9,095 nucleotides of DNA from Nitrospiraceae bacterium UBA6898. GTDB lineage: Bacteria > Nitrospirota > Thermodesulfovibrionia > Thermodesulfovibrionales > UBA6898. The stretch's first letter is position 1. Each line of letters begins with the position of its first letter. Both the position numbers and the translations under genes were made by a program. Shown here piece by piece: positions 7,006-9,095 of the stretch. Location of the stretch: positions 1-9,095 of the forward strand of contig DKBO01000161.1 of NCBI GenBank assembly GCA_002448975.1. Direction: 5' to 3'. The notes under the pieces were generated by a model that worked only from the letters and a program-made list of their open reading frames with translations, was not told the origin of the DNA and did not search any database.

Positions 7006-7971
7006 TCACAGGCTGAAACTCATGCCGAAAAGGACCTTACAATTCATATCGTCCTGAATACCATTCAGGTCCTGCAGGACAGGAATGCCGAGAGACATGA
7101 AGGCGGAGATCTTCTTTCCGATCACGAGTCGGCCTCCGGGAGAGATCAAGATCATATTGCCGCCGCTATTGCCATCCCAGGTTCCATGGATCTTCTGTTT
7201 TTCCTTCCATTCACCATTCAGTTCAAGAATAAGGTCCCAGGCAGTATCTCCGACAGCAGTCCGGTACGAAACTGCAGCATTATAACTGAATATATCTCCA
7301 AGATTGGTGACCTGCGTTCCGCCATTGCTGATCATGTACTGCATGTTCGCATCAAATGATAGCTTGCCAATTCTTTTTGTGGCAGCAATGCCGAAGATAG
7401 GGCTCCAGGCACCGGTGCCCGGAAGAAATTCGGCCTCGAAGGTCTCTCCGTGGATGTCTTTGGCGTTCGTCTTGCCCGTAGGCATCCTGAGACCCCCTAA
7501 CGCAGCAGCCTCGAACTTATTATCCGTCTTCAGGAAACGGTATTGCGCCATAACAGTCAGGTCACCGAACCCTTTTGAGTCGCCATGGACATGGATCTCA
7601 TCGGGCTCGTCGCTATGGGCTTCCCTGATATTATTCACCTCTGCATAGGGAATATTGAGGCTTACGGTAAGGTCGTTGGTGATGCCGTATCCCACGCCTA
7701 TGATAGTGTGGAATATCGAGTCAGCCGTATGAGCATCCTTGCCCCGTTCAGAAAACCCGAGGAGCTCGCTATCAGAGAAGGAATCAAGGTTTATGAATTC
7801 AGCCTGCACAGCCAATGAGAAGATGCCCCGTGAAAGCGTTGTGGCAGATGTCGTCCGGATGGGGCCGGCCTGGCTCAATCCGGCACCTCCCGAGGGATGG
7901 TGTGCAGATGCCGTGGCCGCGAAGAACAGAATACCTGTTGCTGCAAGAACAACAGCTTTTTTTATCAGCAT
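7006..7971 (-). CDS. Outer-membrane beta-barrel protein, MetA-pathway/transporter-like family
   Basis: A 321-residue protein with a clear signal peptide: a basic start MLIKK, a hydrophobic core up to residue 20, and a probable AxA cleavage site in ATASA before HHPSGG (24-29). The mature part shows alternating polar and hydrophobic strands typical of an outer-membrane barrel: GVGYGITNDLTVSLNIPYAE, GFGDLTVMAQYRFL, and LGGLRMPTGKT, with repeated aromatic residues and glycine turns, ending in LFGMSFSL. This resembles the large family annotated as phenol-degradation MetA-pathway or generic outer-membrane transporter proteins. The protein is histidine-rich near its start and in the DEPDEIHVHGDSKG loop, which may bind metal. 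The ATG is preceded by AGGAGG, a strong ribosome site. It is the first gene of a pair with the YtkA-like gene. The substrate cannot be told from sequence. Confidence 0.7.
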   Translation of the reverse strand: MLIKKAVVLAATGILFFAATASAHHPSGGAGLSQAGPIRTTSATTLSRGIFSLAVQAEFINLDSFSDSELLGFSERGKDAHTADSIFHTIIGVGYGITNDLTVSLNIPYAEVNNIREAHSDEPDEIHVHGDSKGFGDLTVMAQYRFLKTDNKFEAAALGGLRMPTGKTNAKDIHGETFEAEFLPGTGAWSPIFGIAATKRIGKLSFDANMQYMISNGGTQVTNLGDIFSYNAAVSYRTAVGDTAWDLILELNGEWKEKQKIHGTWDGNSGGNMILISPGGRLVIGKKISAFMSLGIPVLQDLNGIQDDMNCKVLFGMSFSL

Positions 7972-7998
7972 GGAAGCCTCCTGTTATCATTTTCTAAT

Positions 7999-8007
7999 AA
8001 TCTATCA
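7999..8007 (-). promoter_or_regulatory. Possible extended -10 promoter for the outer-membrane gene
   Basis: On the minus strand TGA followed by TAGATT matches an extended -10 element, about 28 bases before the ATG of the beta-barrel gene, with no good -35 box at the expected distance. It lies within the AT-rich divergent gap 7972-8070. Weak evidence: a short match in AT-rich DNA. Confidence 0.2.
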
Positions 8008-8070
8008 CACTTTTTGTTTTTATACACGTTGGATACATTTGCGCTGATTTTTGGTAATATATGATCCGTC

Positions 8071-9095
8071 ATGCTGAATATCCCGGCACCGTATGAAAAG
8101 CTCTTCCAGTTCCAGGAAAGCCTCGGCCTGACCCAGGACTCCCTCACACAGCTCGACCCGTACCGTGACCTCTTCGTCTCAAAAAAGGACGAGTTCGCCG
8201 CGTACTTCCATGAGGTCTTCCAGGGAATCCCGGAGGCAAAGCTTGTTCTTGATTATGAAGAGCGACCGGGCCTCATGCTCAGGATATGGTCGCACTGGTT
8301 CGAGAAGATATTCAAGTCAAAGCTCGACCAAGAGCTGTATTCCTATCTCTGGAGAATAGGCCTCCGCCATGTGGAAGTAAACCTTGACCAGCGTTTTTCG
8401 AACCTCGGTTTCTCGGTCATCCGTCAGTTCTGTCACAAGATCATACTGGGGGAGATCGAGCATGGCAGCCGAACACGACTGCTCCAGCTCATCGATACCA
8501 TCATGGACCTTTGCCTGCTGATTGAGACAAGCGCATATATCGAGGCAACCACCCGCTGCGATATCGAGATCATCAGGGGGATAGCAGACAGGGTCAGAAA
8601 CCCTGTCACGGTAATCGGCGGGAGCATAAAGCGCCTTCAGAAGAAGGTTGAGGCAGACAACCCTGCCTTCGGGGTGTACGAATCGCTCCTGTCAGAGAAC
8701 AGCCGGCTCGAGCATATGGTCACGGACATCAAGACGTACTTTGAGATGTTCCAGGAAGATGCGGTATTCGGCATTCTGGAGCTGGAGCCCCTGATCAAAA
8801 AAACTCTGGAGCGCCTCGGCCTCAATGGTAAATTCGCCCACGTCAAATGCGAAACAGCCATTTCTCCGGCTGCAGCAAGTTTTATTGCCGATGCCCGCGA
8901 CATGGAATATATGTTCTACCACCTCCTCGAAAACAGTTTCGAGGCTGTTGACCCGGCTGCCCCCCGGGTAAGGATATCATCCCGCGCAGTTGAGCAGCCG
9001 CATCCCGGCATCATGATCGAAGTCTTCAACACCGGCAGACCGATCAAGGAGGATGAGTTCGATAAGTTCGCCACGCCCTTCTTCTCGACAAAGCC
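8071..9095 (+). CDS. Protoglobin-domain sensor histidine kinase with degenerate H-box, cut off by window edge
   Basis: The first 342 codons of a cytoplasmic sensor protein; no membrane segment is seen. Residues about 15-160 resemble a protoglobin/globin-coupled sensor domain: LGLTQDSL at 18-25, a Trp-rich helix RIWSHWFEKIF (71-81), and IGLRHVEVNLDQRF (96-109), where His100 is in the position of the heme-binding proximal His. Such domains sense oxygen or other gases. The kinase core follows. The dimerisation helix has RNPVTVIGG (176-184), but the usual AHE before it reads ADR, so Asp173 replaces the phosphoacceptor His. The N-box is HLLENSFEAVD (284-294) and the G1 box FNTGRPI (319-325); the FFSTKP segment is at the window edge. 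The upstream in-frame stop is at 8062-8064, so ATG 8071 is the first possible start. No clear ribosome site precedes it. The family call is strong; kinase activity is uncertain. Confidence 0.75.
   Translation, partial: MLNIPAPYEKLFQFQESLGLTQDSLTQLDPYRDLFVSKKDEFAAYFHEVFQGIPEAKLVLDYEERPGLMLRIWSHWFEKIFKSKLDQELYSYLWRIGLRHVEVNLDQRFSNLGFSVIRQFCHKIILGEIEHGSRTRLLQLIDTIMDLCLLIETSAYIEATTRCDIEIIRGIADRVRNPVTVIGGSIKRLQKKVEADNPAFGVYESLLSENSRLEHMVTDIKTYFEMFQEDAVFGILELEPLIKKTLERLGLNGKFAHVKCETAISPAAASFIADARDMEYMFYHLLENSFEAVDPAAPRVRISSRAVEQPHPGIMIEVFNTGRPIKEDEFDKFATPFFSTK

Noticed and set aside
7983..8009. Imperfect inverted repeat TGTTATCA/TGTGATAG near the barrel gene promoter
   Set aside because: Only about five of eight positions match, which is expected by chance in AT-rich DNA.
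8029..8060. TTGGAT and TAATAT as a plus-strand promoter for the sensor kinase
   Set aside because: The spacing is 20 bases, too long for a standard sigma70 promoter, and the -10 box would be only ten bases before the ATG.
8061..8096. ATG ten bases before the sensor kinase start
   Set aside because: It is in another frame and stops after 11 codons. It could at most be a tiny leader peptide, with no further support.

Overview
The window looks like part of a chromosome from a Gram-negative bacterium with anaerobic or facultative metabolism. The main clues are an outer-membrane beta-barrel protein with a signal peptide, a ferredoxin-fused electron-transfer flavoprotein of the electron-bifurcating type, and a CoA-ligase/succinyl-CoA module. 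Base composition is roughly balanced. The gene style recalls Nitrospirota or Desulfobacterota-like lineages, but that placement is an impression from protein style and cannot be proven here. I see no tRNA, rRNA, CRISPR array, insertion sequence or phage gene.

Eight genes lie on the minus strand. Read in their direction of transcription (right to left) they are: an outer-membrane beta-barrel protein (7006-7971) and an exported YtkA/FixH-like Ig-fold protein (6485-6988), only 17 bases apart; an unrecognised 149-residue helical protein (5838-6287); etfB (4951-5733), ferredoxin-etfA (3776-4960) and a discrete malonyl-type acyltransferase (2928-3770), tightly packed behind a good sigma70-like promoter (5798-5827); then, after a 207-base gap with a hairpin, a PrpE-type acyl-CoA synthetase (819-2720) joined by a TAATG stop/start overlap to sucC (1-819), which runs off the left edge.

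One gene is on the plus strand. Starting at 8071 and running off the right edge is a sensor protein with an N-terminal protoglobin (heme sensor) domain followed by a histidine-kinase core. Its H-box has Asp where the phosphoacceptor His is expected. It is divergent from the outer-membrane gene across a 99-base AT-rich gap.

Functionally, the left two thirds form a carbon and electron module. A short-chain acid (propionate or acetate) is activated to its CoA ester, succinyl-CoA ligase links CoA thioesters to ATP, and a bifurcating-type ETF with its own ferredoxin domain moves electrons to or from an acyl-CoA dehydrogenase that is not in this window. The acyltransferase resembles the discrete enzymes of trans-AT polyketide systems more than housekeeping FabD, so its location is worth attention. 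The right third is an envelope plus gas-sensing region of unknown purpose.
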